Of a DNA stretch of 64,000 nt, positions 23,108 to 36,195 are shown piece after piece. This DNA is from Antrodiella citrinella (Eukaryota > Basidiomycota > Agaricomycetes > Polyporales > Steccherinaceae). Location: the NCBI GenBank assembly GCA_004802725.1, contig SGPM01000078.1, positions 1-64,000 on the forward strand, written 5' to 3'. The translations under genes and the position numbers were made by a program. The notes beneath the pieces are model-generated. The model searched no databases. It saw only the letters and a program-made list of their open reading frames with translations, and was not told the origin of the DNA. Position 1 is the stretch's first letter. Every line of letters begins with the position of its first letter.

Positions 23108-24504
23108 ATTGACGGAAGCAGCGGTCCTTTGCCTCAGTCATGTGTCGCCGAAGGTCGAACGAAGAAGTAGCAGTATAAAATTGTGTATCATGTGCAGAAG
23201 TCAGATTATTATAATCATTTCTTGATAATCAAGGAGCGGTTCTGGACCGAATATTCGGTCGTCACTACAGTGTCGGCGACTTGAAGGCCCTAAGCAACTC
23301 CCTCATTGGCGGGACGTGACGCCACAGCATGCGCCACAAGGCGCAGCACTGCCACGGGTATATCTTCCATTTTTCTCAGCCTGACTCGAATGTATCCCTA
23401 CGCATTGAGATTCCTTCGCACAAATGCTACTGCATCGTCCGACCCGCCGGTATGTATTCTTCGTGTCAAGATCGCGAAATTCTTATTACTTCTCGCCGTA
23501 CCCGACGCTGTAAAACCTTTCTGAACGCTGAGATTATGACGTCACGAGTGGAGGCTGCTCAATAGATGAAGTTGGCCTGTGAGGCAAATATACATACATT
23601 AATAGTACCTATCAAACAATTCAAACCGAGGATGATGTGAACAAACGAGACTAGGAAGCAGTAAACCTAATGCGACACGTAGAGCAAACAGGATCAGAGG
23701 GATCATGATACAATAAAACGACGAGAGCTCAAATGAACAAATGCGTGTGTATAGCGGGTGAAAGAAAGATGAGATGAACATTGAACACGGAGAAGAACAA
23801 GTTGTACCATGCCTAGGTATTATCGGGATTCCCCGAGTCAAAGCGATCGACAAGCGGAGGAGTCATGAGATCAACGTGTGTGCGGCACGAAGTAGGAGAG
23901 TACGCGTCGTTGACGACGGCGGATTTCGTGATATGATTGTGTATCGATAGCATCGAGAAGATGAGAATGAGCGGGGACGAGGTGTCATCGAACAACGCGA
24001 CCAGGCGTCGGAAATGAGCAGGAAAATGTTATGGACAGCGGGCAGTATCACGGTGACCGTGCAGCGTAGAGTCGAACAAAGGTGTGAGAGCATGAAGAGG
24101 ACGCGTTGAAACATGGTTAAGGTTTATTCTGATGTCTGCGAAGGGAGGTAGGAGTATCCGGTCCTCTGGCTTGGCAAGAAGTGTCGGCAGTGCCAGTGGG
24201 GAGTACAGTGATATGATACAGTAATCGAATCGTCATGAACTTGAAGAACTTGATATGTTGCAGCTCCACGTCCCCGAACGGGCGATTCTGGTGACGATAC
24301 GGAATGCATCATGCGTTGGTGTGGTGGCGGGGGTAGATTACGGGTATGGGAGATATCGCAGGGATGTGTCGGATATTTCAGGACAGTCTCGACCGTGCAA
24401 GACGTGTATCGTGATCACTCACGACGCGTCCTCGCCAAGTACAGACCTCCGAGTGTACTTACAACGCCTGAACAGAAGGTCGAGCTGAGTCGAGTCGGAG
24501 AGGA
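23108..24504. other. No gene recognised
   Basis: Short frames only. The segment lies downstream of the Zn2Cys6 regulator on its 3' side and may contain its 3' UTR. Confidence 0.4.
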
Positions 24505-27500
24505 TCAATAGATCATATTGACACTTTCAGGGATCGACTCCGGCTGGTTGTTCCCACCGGGCTGATTACGACGTCGACGAAGGGCGGGCTGGTGCTCGAA
24601 CATCCCCGAGTCTCGCATGAGATACATCCACTGCTGGTTGGGCACAGCATGGGTGCCGACGTACGGAGACGTCTCACCGCCGAAGTCGGAGATAGCTGTA
24701 CCGCTGACTGCCGCGTACCATGCTGTTGAGTCGACAGAAACGTCCCCCGAGGTGCTGTACGTGCTTCCTTGGAGTTGATGATTGGGAACGCCGTAGACTT
24801 GAGAGGATGGTATGTTGGAAGAATGGTGGGTGTTGGTATAGTTGGAGGCACCAGCTTGCGAATAAGCGTATTGCGTGGAGAAGGATGATATAGTCGATGA
24901 GCTGGAGGCAAAATGTGACGGCCCTGCTGCGGATGAAAATCCGGCCATGGAAGGAACGATGAGCGGTCGTGAATGATGGGACATGCCATCAGAGGAATGC
25001 ATGTACTCCCTCATGTCGAACGGCTGGCGCATATCGTGCGACAGACTACCATCGCTTTGAGACGAAGAAGCTCCCTCGCTGCCTGGGGACGGTATTCCAT
25101 GAGAGTCACTGGACGGGCTAGAACGACGAGGACTCGTTCTCTTGCTTCCCGACCATTCCGCGAAACCGTTGGATAAGACGCGAACTTTGCCACCGAACAT
25201 GGCCAGCTTGTTGTCGCCGTCTTGATCGTTCGGGCCGAAGTCTTGTGGTACGTCCGGCGATGGCAGAATGTGTCGGTCTCGGTATTGTTGATACGAATGG
25301 GACGCCCTGTTGCGCAGATTTTCTAGCATGGGCTGAGGAATTGTCTCAGTATGTGAGCTTGAGCAGTCGCAGGATATAAACGTACCAAGGCTTCGCGAGC
25401 TCGTACTGAGTCTTTGGCCCCCCTCCTGAACATATTCACAGCCTGGTCTAACTCAATCAGGGCGTCGGGTGCCATAGAAGTGGTAGGACATCGAGCAATC
25501 GTCGAGCCCAATATAACCTGCAAATACGTTAATGAAATGAAAATTTCCTTAGCGAGTTTGCACTTACGCAGGCAGTGAACGCGTGTGTCCACATGCTCCA
25601 AAACCTCGCGTACAGAGTAGGCGCCCTCTCATAGTGATAGAGGAATGATTTTATAACGATCGAAGCACATCGCATGGCAGCGAGGAAAGAAGGAGCGTAT
25701 GGGCTCTTCAGCGGGTTAGAGGGCTGGTCCAACAGTGCCTGTGTAAAGTATGTCCGATGGATACTCATCACAGCTGCGCAGTAGAGGTACAAAAATACGC
25801 TGTAAGTCAAGCCTAAAAATCACGGAGGTTGTGGCTCACCGATAGATCTTATCTGGGACATCAAGCAGCCTTGCATACACAGCCCTGCATTACGATACTC
25901 CTGGTCACATGGCTTTGGAAAGAGCTTTGCGTTCGGTACAGTGATCTGGCGAAGTTGGCGATCCAAGTTCAGTATCACCTCATACTGCGGTGTCTCTGTG
26001 TTCAGCAATATGTCGTAGGCGTGATTGACAACAGATTGTTGAAATCTGAGCTTGTAATGCCAGTCTGTTGAGATCATAATGAGATGCAGGGAGTCTTCAG
26101 AATCGACAATACTCACAGCCTTCAACAGGTTTTCCGTCATTATCCATTCCCTGCTCCTCATCTGCCGGTAGTTCGCAGTCTGTGTGCATTCGAGACAGGC
26201 CCGGCGGACGTCCCAAAAGGTTGCACTAATCTCGTATGTCAGTTCAGCACAATCGGAGAGGGTGTATTTATTCGCACATGTGTCCCTTCGAAGAGATACA
26301 CTTCCCAGAATAAGTTTCTCCGTCTTTCTACAATCCTATGCTCCAGTCCCCACTTCGCACTATCGCGGTCTGTAGAAAAATCAGGGTGAATACGGAACCG
26401 GTGACGAGTTAGCCGCTACTCACGGAGTCCCACCTGCTCAGGGAGCGGTTAGTGTTCCGAACACTTCGGCGAACGATGCAAATATGACGTACCGAGTGTG
26501 AAAGTCTAGCGGCCAGGGATATTAAAGCCCACGCACTCTCTGATGTATGTCGGGTACTGCACAGGCTGTGGTACGCGGACATGAGCGCAATTGCCTGGAT
26601 TGTCTCCATATCGGGTGCATCAAAGATAGACTTGAGTGAGAGGGCAGCACGCCCCATGCGATAGTACTTCTCGGCTTCTACGCTGCATGGTTCCAGGGTC
26701 AAGTCGACCAGCGCGCCGACAGCAAAAACGAAAAAGAGGGTGGCGAGAAGGTGCGGACACCTCGCGCCACTGCGGTAACCTTCTATACTTGATGGGTCGC
26801 TGGCATACTTGTAGATCGGGCTGAGAACTTCATCAATAAGTTCGTCACGCTTGATCGGACGGAACCACCATGAGAAGTAGGCGAGGTAGGTCTCGCAGAG
26901 AGCCCAAGCGCGTGGTTGAGCCGGCAGCTCTGCTTCCAGTCGATGCAGGAGCTCGTCGACACCATCCTGGATGATTGGGAGCTGGAACGGGAAAGTGAAC
27001 GCCACGTTGTCGATATCTTCCTCTAGCTTGGGCTCCTCTGGGTCGGCCTGGAGGTCATGATCAGGGGATTCGGCGTCTTTCTGCTCACCAGCTGATCAGT
27101 CCAGAAAACTGCAGCTCAAAACTACGACACGTACTAAAAACCACGTCTGATGTCGATATGTGAGCATAGATTCACGGAAAGTTACGCCGCACTTACCTCT
27201 GATCCTCCGGATCTGCCAATGAATTTTGTCTCCCCATGTTCACCCAGTGTAAGGGTTCCCAGTGCGTCGATCGTCGAGGCCACTTTCTTCTTCAGATGCT
27301 CCTCGTCGCCATGCGGACGAACGTCCAGACCGTATTTGATGCTCAGTAGATCGTCGCGAAGTAGTGGATGGCGCTCTTCCGAGACGCCAGATTGATGAAT
27401 GGACAATGCATCTTCGAGCTGGCGTATGCGTTCGCTCATCTGAGATATCTTGCCATGAAGTTGCTCGGTGTCTGCCAAAATAAATCTACGAAGAGTTGAT

Positions 27501-27864
27501 AAGGATCGTAGGCCGCTCATGTATGGCAGGGCGACGAACCTAGTCCCTTGGCCAGCAGATAGACTGCCTGTCCATGGCATTTTGTAAGCGCGCTAGTTAA
27601 AAACTGTTGGCTTAGGATCGTACCGTTTGGACATATTGTGGTACACCCTCGGCGGACGCAAGATCCGCAGGGAACTTTCTTGTCGCACTTGAGCTTGAGT
27701 CTGCAAGGATTGGGTTTAAATAGGGTGGTAAGCAGTGGTCAACTAAAAACGCACCGTCTGCACTCGGCGCAAGATATTTCGCCCTTGGCTCGCTTGAGCT
27801 CAACATCTTCGTCTGACGCCAGCTTCCGAGACGACCTGCGCGGTTCAGGTCGCTCAGCAGGCAT
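24505..27864 (-). CDS. Zn2Cys6 fungal transcription factor 1
   Basis: The start at 27864 gives a Pro/Arg-rich leader, then a complete zinc cluster across an intron: CAECRR (exon 27864-27755), LKLKCDKKVPCGSCVRRGC..CPNG (27700-27624). The short exon SLSAGQGTR (27567-27540) and a coiled linker (FILADTEQLHGKISQMSERI, from 27485) follow. A fungal-specific regulatory domain (PF04082-like) spans several exons: FVFAVGALVDL, ALSLKSIFDAP, SAWALISLAARLSHS, WGLEHRIVERRRNLFWEVYL, then LGRPPGLSRMHTDCELP, which carries the family's GRPP motif and appears only when an intron ending near 26228 is removed. The tail (25329-24505) is Ser/Gln-rich and disordered. Nuclear sequence-specific regulator; target genes unknown. 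It is a paralogue of the gene at 30837-34577. Confidence 0.8.
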
Positions 27865-27960
27865 AATATCGATAACAGATGCGTACGAGCAGATTCGAGA
27901 AGTTGATTAGGTAGAAGGGAACAGGAAAAATAGAAACGCGGATGTTCTGAACGTGCTTTG

Positions 27961-27970
27961 GCTTATAAAG
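27961..27970 (-). promoter_or_regulatory. TATA-like box of Zn2Cys6 factor 1
   Basis: The minus strand reads CTTTATAAGC about 100 nt upstream of the ATG at 27864, a normal distance for a fungal promoter with a short leader. Confidence 0.35.
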
Positions 27971-27974
27971 CCAC

Positions 27975-30836
27975 GAACACCCGTCAACAGCCGTTATAAT
28001 AACATTTCTAGTCAGTCCACATTTTCCTGAATGAGATCGTTGGGAGGTCGCCGCCGCGGCATCACCTCCCCCTTGCGCCGGTTCCTGCAGGTAAATTCAA
28101 GCCTCGGCAAGCGAACACGAGCCCAATGACCTCTTCCGGCGATGCACATTTGCTGTTTGTTTGGCGTGCCATCACTTTTGCATTGCTACATCCTGTGAAT
28201 TTCCCTGGTCGTCTCCTTCGCCAGATGGTAGATCAGGGATAACATAATAACGTAACCGACCGTAGCTCCCAATAGCTCCTCCTAAGCTCCTCCTGGTGCC
28301 ATGGTGAAGCCCGCAGAAATGTGCGGATCCGTCTGGATCCGTCCATTAACTGGTCGCCGCCGGCACTATAAACCAGCACTGCAAGTCGATCTTGCATCGA
28401 GATCACCACTGGTTTCACGACAAATGTGTTTCAGCTATGTTACCGTAGGTAACCGTGTGGTTCAAAACACGTAACGGTAAGACACCCACTAATACTGAGT
28501 GACGATGTGTTCATGACAGACTCGACCTCGAGCGTGGTAATCACAGATCATTTGTCATGAGAACCTGTTTGAAGCTCGTTCAAGTTGACAACCGACCTGA
28601 AGGACGACGGAACTGTTCGACTCACTTCCTCCATTCAGACTATGATCCGCCTCANAAAACCTCAAAGAGGTGTATAGAACATAGCGATATATCGAATCGG
28701 TCGAAGAAACAAAACAAATGTTCGAGTCGTGCGGAGTCCCACACGGTAAATGGAAAGAGTCCGAAAGACCCTGCAAGTGATCGAGCCTGAGATGATCTAG
28801 GCTTACGTCAAGATGAGAAGTTTGAGAAGTTTGTTCGAAGTTCTCACGACATGCAGAGGTTTTTACGCTGGCGGGACATGTTGTTCACGAAAGGGATACC
28901 ATATATAGTAACCCTTAGATTTTACGACAAGGGCATGCAGGGGACAGCGTCGGACTCGATTTCGGACACACAGAGTACGACAAGTTCAGTCATGGCTTTC
29001 GACAACTCGGACAATGACATACAGGAAGTGCTGACCGCTATTCTCGATGTTTTAGTAGCACGGGCTGACCAAAATATTGATGCATCAGCATCGCAAAGGT
29101 ACGCTATGTAGCTTTCGGGTATTGAGGGGGTTGTATCAGAACATCCTTACAATCGTTCCCTCCATGACAGGAAGGAATTCCCAAATTTCTACCAATGCAC
29201 CACCGGTAAAAGCCACACCGGGGCCTTAGGCTCACGCTTGCGCGTGGCAACTCACCGTCGTGCTCAAAAAAGGAAATCGTATTCCCTCTCGAAGAAGGCA
29301 CAGGTTACAGTTGCTTCGGACCCTCCCATTTGCAGGCGGCGGCGGTCCTTCCTTTCTGGAAATCCTTACCCATAATGACGGCGGACGGAATACGTGGTGC
29401 GTTGGCTGAACCCTCCGTCGGCATGATGGGGACTTTAGCATGGGATTATGCCCGATCGAGGCAACGCCACACCCCAAGGTAGATTGAAAGGAAGTGTCAA
29501 TGACCTTGCACAGGACTGACATACATGACATCGTTGTGAGTTGTCAAAATCCGATCTTCATGGAACATTACTTAACTTTATCCAGTGATGAAACGACCGT
29601 AAGGCATGATACCGTGTACGTATCCATTCAACGTCGATAGCCCGTCCTATCAATGTACTGCAGTCTGGATATTGGATCGGAAGCGGCCGAACCCGGAGTG
29701 ACTGCGCAAGGTTAAGGTTTGCTTTTACGGCTTCACCTCATCGCGAAGGAGCAATCCTTGGGTGAGGGTCCCGTGCGGTGCATTTTTCTTGCGTCGTCAT
29801 GCATCGTGTTCGACACGCCTATCTCCTCCACCGTGAGGCCAAATACACCCACATTCACGTCGGGACTCGGAAGGTGCAGAAGCCTTCCTGGCAGGATTGC
29901 CTTGCACGAGCCTAGGTATCAATATCAAGTAAGTCTGAACTTCAAAAGGTGCTTCTCAAAATCAAAGTTATCATCCTAGTACCCTACCTTGTCGATCTAT
30001 TTTTGCATCGGGAAACCATTCCGGAAATCGGGATACCTGCGATCGGTCTTTTTTGTTTTAGCGAAACATGTGCTAGCAGACCGGGGTACGGAGGACAACA
30101 TAAGGAAACACACTTGCCTCTCTTGCTTGTACAGTAATGATGGGCCACGGAATGAAGTTAGGCCGCTACCTTTTTGAGTTCGATGCTCAACGTTGTTCCA
30201 AGTACCCTGCACACGCCCCCATGTGTAGCGCTGCTGTGACACTCAATGTGTATATGGGGGTCAGCGCATTGGAACACCGTTTTTGCCTCGTTACAAAGGA
30301 AGACAAAAATTCGAAGCGCATAGCGACAGTGTACCAGTCACACGGAGTAGGCGTGTAGACAGCGTGTCAAATTGATATTCTGAAGGTCCTGAATTACAAA
30401 GATACAGTAAGACTGAAGTTTGGTGACATGGGTCCGAATCAAGACATAACATATGAGGTCAAGAAACAGGCACGAAGGGATACAGTGAACGGTTCAAAGA
30501 GTTTCAAGCAGTCGACGAGTCGAAGAAGGGACCGGAAGTGAGATCTGGACGACTCACGCAAAACATGTCGACCCAACGGATGAGATACAAAGCACTCCGG
30601 AGAAGGAGGGATCCTCTAAAATAATATCAACACGGCTATCAGCGTTACAAAGCATGCAACAAAGACGCGCCCGTGGCGCATAAGGCTCAACTCCCAGTCC
30701 CGGGGGAGAAGCAAGAACGAAATGAAAGATTTAAACAAAGCAGAGCGCACAACGTTTGAAACAAAGCGGAAAGCAGCTGTTCAGAGGAGCAAGGGGTCCT
30801 CCCAAGGAGCACACGAACGAAGGGATCCGATTATTT
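27975..30836. other. Nearly gene-free spacer between the two Zn2Cys6 genes
   Basis: Several short frames on both strands, none with a family signature. The best is at 28851-29111 (+), starting RWRDMLFTKGIPYIVTLRFY, which could be the relic of a gene. One ambiguous base lies at 28654. The distal part beyond 30360 should hold the 3' UTR of the second regulator. No repeats with clear ends were found. Confidence 0.4.
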
Positions 30837-33800
30837 CTACCGCCCACCAAAATTTATCCCGTCCAAGTAGCCACTCTCGTGAATGAACGAAGCCCAGCGT
30901 TCGTCCAACCGAGACTCTCGTGACGCTAAGCCCAACGCAACCATCTCTGGAGGTGGCATGTACCCTTGCCGCATGCCCTGGAATGATGGATCCACGGGGT
31001 ACGCCGACGGTTGTTGGTCACGGAGGTAAGCTTCTTGCTGTTGTTGTTGTCCATGTTCCTGCTGCGGCTGAGGAGGCATATTATTCTGGGGAGGGGGGTG
31101 GCGGTATGTAGTAGGTGATACGGCATTGTTTGAATAATCCTGCATCATTCGTTGGATATGGAGTGGCGGCGGCAGTGCGTGCATACCGGAATGTGGTTGC
31201 TGCTGACTGGGAACGGGTTGTGAATGTGAATGCGACGGCACGTGCTGATGTGGACCCGGAGGAGGGGCATGAGGAAGATGAGAAGAGGGATGCGGGTGGA
31301 GGTGCGTCTCGGCATGCTGCTGCATAGGTTGCCACTGTGGCTGCTCCGAGTAACCCGATCGAGGGTCGTCGTAGCTAGTATGTTGCACGGCATATGAAGG
31401 TTGAGCCGGGGGTGGTTGTTGGGGGTACCCACTAGCAAGGTATCCACGAGACTGCGGATACCAAGGAGAAGCATTTTGTGGAGCAGACACGGAGGACGCT
31501 TGTGGAATCGGAGGAACCGTCGGCGGTGCAATGACCGACTTGTAATCTCGTTCATAGGCTGACATAGATGCATCAGGCTGAGCCTGCTGCTGCATGTCTG
31601 AACCAGCACTCGGAGCAGACTGTATTGAGGGCGAAGGTGATAGACGCTTTGATTCCACGAGTCGGGTTTTGCCTGCAAAAATTTCCAACTCATCTGCATC
31701 GTCCGCAGCATCTACTTTCCACAGAGCACCATTGTGTGATCCTTCGGTTTTTGCCGCAGCCAAAGCGATCTGAGCCTTCTCTTTCAGTTTGTTGAGGATG
31801 GGCTTCGACGGGTGCAAGATCAGATAGGGTTCAACGTTCAATGAGAGAAAAAACGACAACGTACTAAGGCCTTGGCCGCACGCCTGCTGAGCTTCGCAGC
31901 TTTCGTGAATAGCTCACACGCAATATCGAGCTGACCAACAGCCTGGGCGGCCAGGGGTGAGCGAGGCCCTCTCGCAACAACTGTACCAAACACCACCTTG
32001 ACAACAACCATCAGTTCGCTACGCGACGTGGATTGCAGAGGAATGGAGGCGCACCGCGGCTGAGAATGCATACGTCCAAATCACCCAAAACCGTGCACAC
32101 AACGTGGGCAACAAAGCAAACTGATCGTTGATAGCTTTGAGGATGGTGGAAGAAGCTCTGTACGAAGCAAGAAACGACGGTGCATACTGGCTTCGGAGAG
32201 GGTTATCAGGGCAATCAATGATAGATTGGGCGAAAAAGGCTCGATGAATCGACAATAGAACTAGAAAGAAGGGAGGTGTTCAGCATGATCGACTCAGGCG
32301 AAAGCAGAGAACAGGAATAGTGGGCGGCGATCTGATGGCCTGTGTATACTCACTAACTTCTCGAGAATGTGACAGCGCGAATCGGGTCATTGAGACGGAG
32401 AGAGGAAGGGGCTCATCGCCCTCCATAGGCGTCTTGAGGTCTTCGAGAAGAGCGGCAGCTTCGGCTGGAATAGGAAATTCCCGTACTTTGCGGTCCAATT
32501 CCATAATCGTGGCATACGACGGTGCCTCTGCCGTCAAGGTACTTGCAGCCACTTCTGAAACACATTCAAGGGCAAAGCGGAACCCCCACGTACCAACTAC
32601 AGACAAAAGAGAATAAGTAGGGGGACATATGAACCTCCATCATATGTGACGTACAGTCGTTCTCAGGTTCACCATCTGCGGAGGCTTCTGTGACGGGAAA
32701 CTTGCAGTCGATGTACTTACGGGAAAAGGACGGTGGTCGACCTGTCGTCAAGCTCTGCAAGTGGCGATGACACTCAGGCTTGGTCACGAATGGAGATGAG
32801 ATCGCAGTCTCGCTTACCTGCCAGGAATCTGCGACGAACAGATTCCAGAACAACAGACGTCGTCTATTGACAGTGTCATCCGATAATCCCCACCGTGAGC
32901 TATCTCGGTGCAGACCAATCTGTAGCATCCCGGTGAGCGAAAGGAGATCTATGAGAAGTTTATAAGAACATACGCTGTGAGAAAGCTGAGCAGCGAATGC
33001 AACCAACGACCAAGTAGTCTCAAGGCTGGTCTCACCGCCAGACACTTCATTTCCAGCCAGACCGTTGTAAATGCTGAGGAGATGCAGCGCCTGGATTGTC
33101 ACAGAGGAGGGCTTCTCCAGCACCGGCTGAAGACATAGTGCAGCGCGAGCTAGCTGATGATAGTGTTCGCCCTCAGCATTATACGGTTCTTGATTGAGAT
33201 CTAGAAGGGCACCGACAGCAAAAATAAGATAAAGTAAAGCATAGTCATGGGGTCCACTATAGTCGTCTCTGAGTGCCGCGCCATCTGGGAGCGGTCGTCT
33301 GTATAGAGAAGGCAGCATCTCGAGGACAAGTTGTTCCCTAGATACGCCTCGGAAAAGCCATGCAGCATGTTCGAGGTACGCTTCGCTCAGGTGGCATGCC
33401 CTCTCCCAGGACGGTAGGTGACCTTCTATAATCTCCAGTACGGCATTGACGGAACCGACAGGTGTGAAAGGGAATGAGGAAGAGAACCGAATCATCTCCG
33501 CTGACAGAGGCGGGCTCAATGATTCACGGAAAGACTCTGGCGATTTGCTCCCTACGCTTGGAGTGGTAGACGGTGAGTCATTACTGGATGTCTACAAGAT
33601 GATTTAGTCCAGGATGGCTCAAGAGAATGACCAATTCATTACTTACATAGAGCAGATACTAAGCATGCATGACATATCGCATAGTGAGATCATAATTTCT
33701 CGGCTGTTTGACAACGGAGCACTCACCTCTGGTCCGCCACTTGGCCCGAAGAATCGAGAGACACCGTGGGCGTACACAGAGAGCGTTCCAAAGGCCTCAA

Positions 33801-34577
33801 TCACATCCTTCTGAAATTTCACGTCCGTCATTTCCGGAATAGGTCCGTCCTCGACAGTGGGCGTGGTAGTAGCATCGTCGTTGAGTAAAGGATGAGGCTC
33901 ATTCGAGCATTTGGCCTGTAGTATGGCAAGTGCATCCTCTAGCTGCCGTATCCGCTCACCCATACGAGCTATACGCTTGTGCAGATGTTCTGTGGCCGCG
34001 AGCACAAATCTACGAACGACCAGGTCAGACTTCGGTCCCGAAGACGGCAGTAGATTACAATCCGTACCGTGTTCCTTGACCCGTAGCAAGACTCCCTACA
34101 TACGCACCGCTCAACCCCAAAGAAACACACCATGCATATACAATGCTCACCGTTCGGACATAACGCAGCACATCCCCTTCGCTATATGACAGAGGTCAGT
34201 TAAACCTAGTATTTCGGCGCCACAAAGAAGACGATTGCTTACCTGACACGACTGGCACGGTATCGTCTTGTCGCATTTGATCTGCAGCACACACGGTATG
34301 AATGGATGAGAAACGAAGGAAGAGAAGAGAGGGCACGTCAGCTCACCTTGAGTCTATAAAGGGGAGGTACGAGTGATGTCAAGATTATAGAGGGAGAACA
34401 AGTGCGATCACCGCACCTACGGCACTCGGCGCAAGATATCTCGCCCCTGCTTCGCTTCAACTCTATCTCTCTCGAGTGGATGGTGTCGAGCTTGTCCTCG
34501 TCGTTGTCTTTGCGGACATGGCGGCGGACGCGAGCGGGTGGCTGGCTGTTTGGTTGCTTCGAATGGTCTGCTGGCAT
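30837..34577 (-). CDS. Zn2Cys6 fungal transcription factor 2 (paralogue of factor 1)
   Basis: The start at 34577 is followed by a basic leader and the zinc cluster split by introns: CAECRR (exon end near 34420), then IKCDKTIPCQSC, then RRGCAALCPNG. A coiled linker (FVLAATEHLHKRIARMGERI) and the fungal-specific domain follow: YLIFAVGALLDL, CLQPVLEKPSSVTIQALHLL, LIDLLSLTGMLQIGLHRDSS, WGLSDDTVNRRRLLFWNLFV and LTTGRPPSFSRKYIDCKFP with the GRPP motif. The C-terminal 250 residues are rich in Gln, His and Pro. Order of motifs, intron placement and the SxxxGQGTR-type joint match factor 1, so the two arose by duplication and kept orientation. Likely a nuclear activator or repressor; targets unknown. 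Confidence 0.8.
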
Positions 34578-34985
34578 GGAGGGAGACGATGAGATCGAGA
34601 AGAGAGGTCTACTACGACTGGCTATTTCTGTTGCCGCTTCGCTTGCGCTGTAACATGGGAAATCTCNAATGATTGTGTGTTTCTTCCTTTCCCCGCTTTC
34701 GGTTGCTTCCTCTCACTAGTAGCAGCAAAATCACGGTTTTGTNTCCGTCAACTTCTNCTCNTCCTCAATNTTCAACCATGACTTATGCCTACTTTCGAGA
34801 CCATTTGCTGCGCAACACACAAGCCAAGCACTCAAGAAAGTCGACGTCGCTTGTTGCAATTCGGACGTCTGCGCATGCCTGGACCTCTGCGCGACCCTCC
34901 GACCACATTTATCACGATGTTTCTAGGGCTTCTACACTCAGCTTGGCTGCCGTAACTNCTCCCTCTTGAGTCTCTTCCTTCCCGG
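34578..34985. other. Upstream flank of factor 2 with ambiguous bases
   Basis: Contains the presumed promoter of factor 2. A plus-strand frame starting at an ATG near 34780 (MTYAYFRDHLL) is open for about 60 codons but has no family signature. Several single Ns occur from 34668 onward. Confidence 0.3.
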
Positions 34986-35620
34986 TGAACTGCACGCGGC
35001 CACGGACCAGTGCAACACATTCGCCTTGTCGTCGTCATCAAGGACATATGTTCGCTTCTATGTTATCTCCACGTACGCATAGTCAGCATGTCCAGAGTCC
35101 AGATGACTGTACCGATGTGAACACGAGCTCTGCCCTGCGATTGTATNAAGACTCGCGAGGTCAGGTGACTGAACCCTTTCACCTTATGATGGTGTTTGCA
35201 CGGAACNATGACTCTAGCGACTATAAGATGCTTCAGGTAAGTTAAACTTCCAAAGCAATGCATCACTTTACCACTAATCNGGGTCAATACTCGTGCTCTT
35301 GGACTTCGACGCNTTCCCCCTGTGCTGAAAGATTCTGCAGGTTCTCTCGTCTCATGTCTGGATGTTCTGCAATCTCGGAGCAGATGATNGCTTTNAAGTC
35401 TCCCCGTTTGCGTACCGAGATGACCATACATCCGTAAGCTGTGCCCCGCCCAATACTGCCCGACACACGATCTCAAGAGATGGACATGAGTGGAACGAAG
35501 GCAGTCATGGCTCTGATCACGATCGGTCAAGAACATACACGGATTCCATCTTAGCTCTTCGTATGTCAACGAACTCAAGAAGACTATCCANAGGTTATCT
35601 CATCCTTTTGTGACTTTTCT
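34986..35620 (+). CDS. Possible partial gene of unknown function
   Basis: Two stretches with coding character join across a GTAAGT..TGCAG intron (about 35236-35339): DSRGQVTEPFHLMMVFARN before it and VLSSHVWMFCNLGADD and VSPFAYRDDHTSVSCAPP after it. Several Ns interrupt the frame and the ends are not defined. No domain is recognised. It may be a relic. Confidence 0.3.
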
Positions 35621-36195
35621 ATGGGTCATCTGAAAGTAGCTCAGTTTGTCCAGCTGTATCTTCTATGTTCGCTGAGGGTGTACAGTACACGCCNTGGATT
35701 AAATACAAATACAAAGCCCGGCAGCGAGGTATCTATCATGTACGCTAAACGATGTCGCAACGAGCCAAACGCAGGAACAGCAGTCAGACAAGCGGAAAAC
35801 AGAAGAAACGAACCCTAGTGCTCTACCAAGGGTTATACACCGAGACAAGAAAAGAAAATGAGAAGACAAACACAGTAAAATCTCGGANNAGNANNAAGNC
35901 CNACAGTNNGACTGNCCNNACAGTCTGACTGTCCAGGGCGAGCGCATCGTAGCGCAGCAAGCAAACAAGGTGAGGGGTAGGTACTAAGGTAGGATATCCT
36001 CGTGTGAGGTGGCGATGACGATGATGGCTGCCATGCCCTCATTAGGGGGAGTATCAATAGGATGCAGGAGGCGAGACAGGATCAACGAAGCGCATGAACA
36101 CATGAAAAGAAGGTGAAACAGACACTACTACTATAGGAGCGCAGTTGCAACAACAATTGTTGCGATAATTCCTCTCGGCACTGCACCGCAGCATT
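35621..36195. other. Spacer with an N-rich palindromic patch
   Basis: At 35885-35935 a short repeat built from ACAGTCTGACTGTCC is riddled with Ns, probably a collapsed or heterozygous inverted repeat. The rest should be the 3' flank of the kinase gene. Confidence 0.4.
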
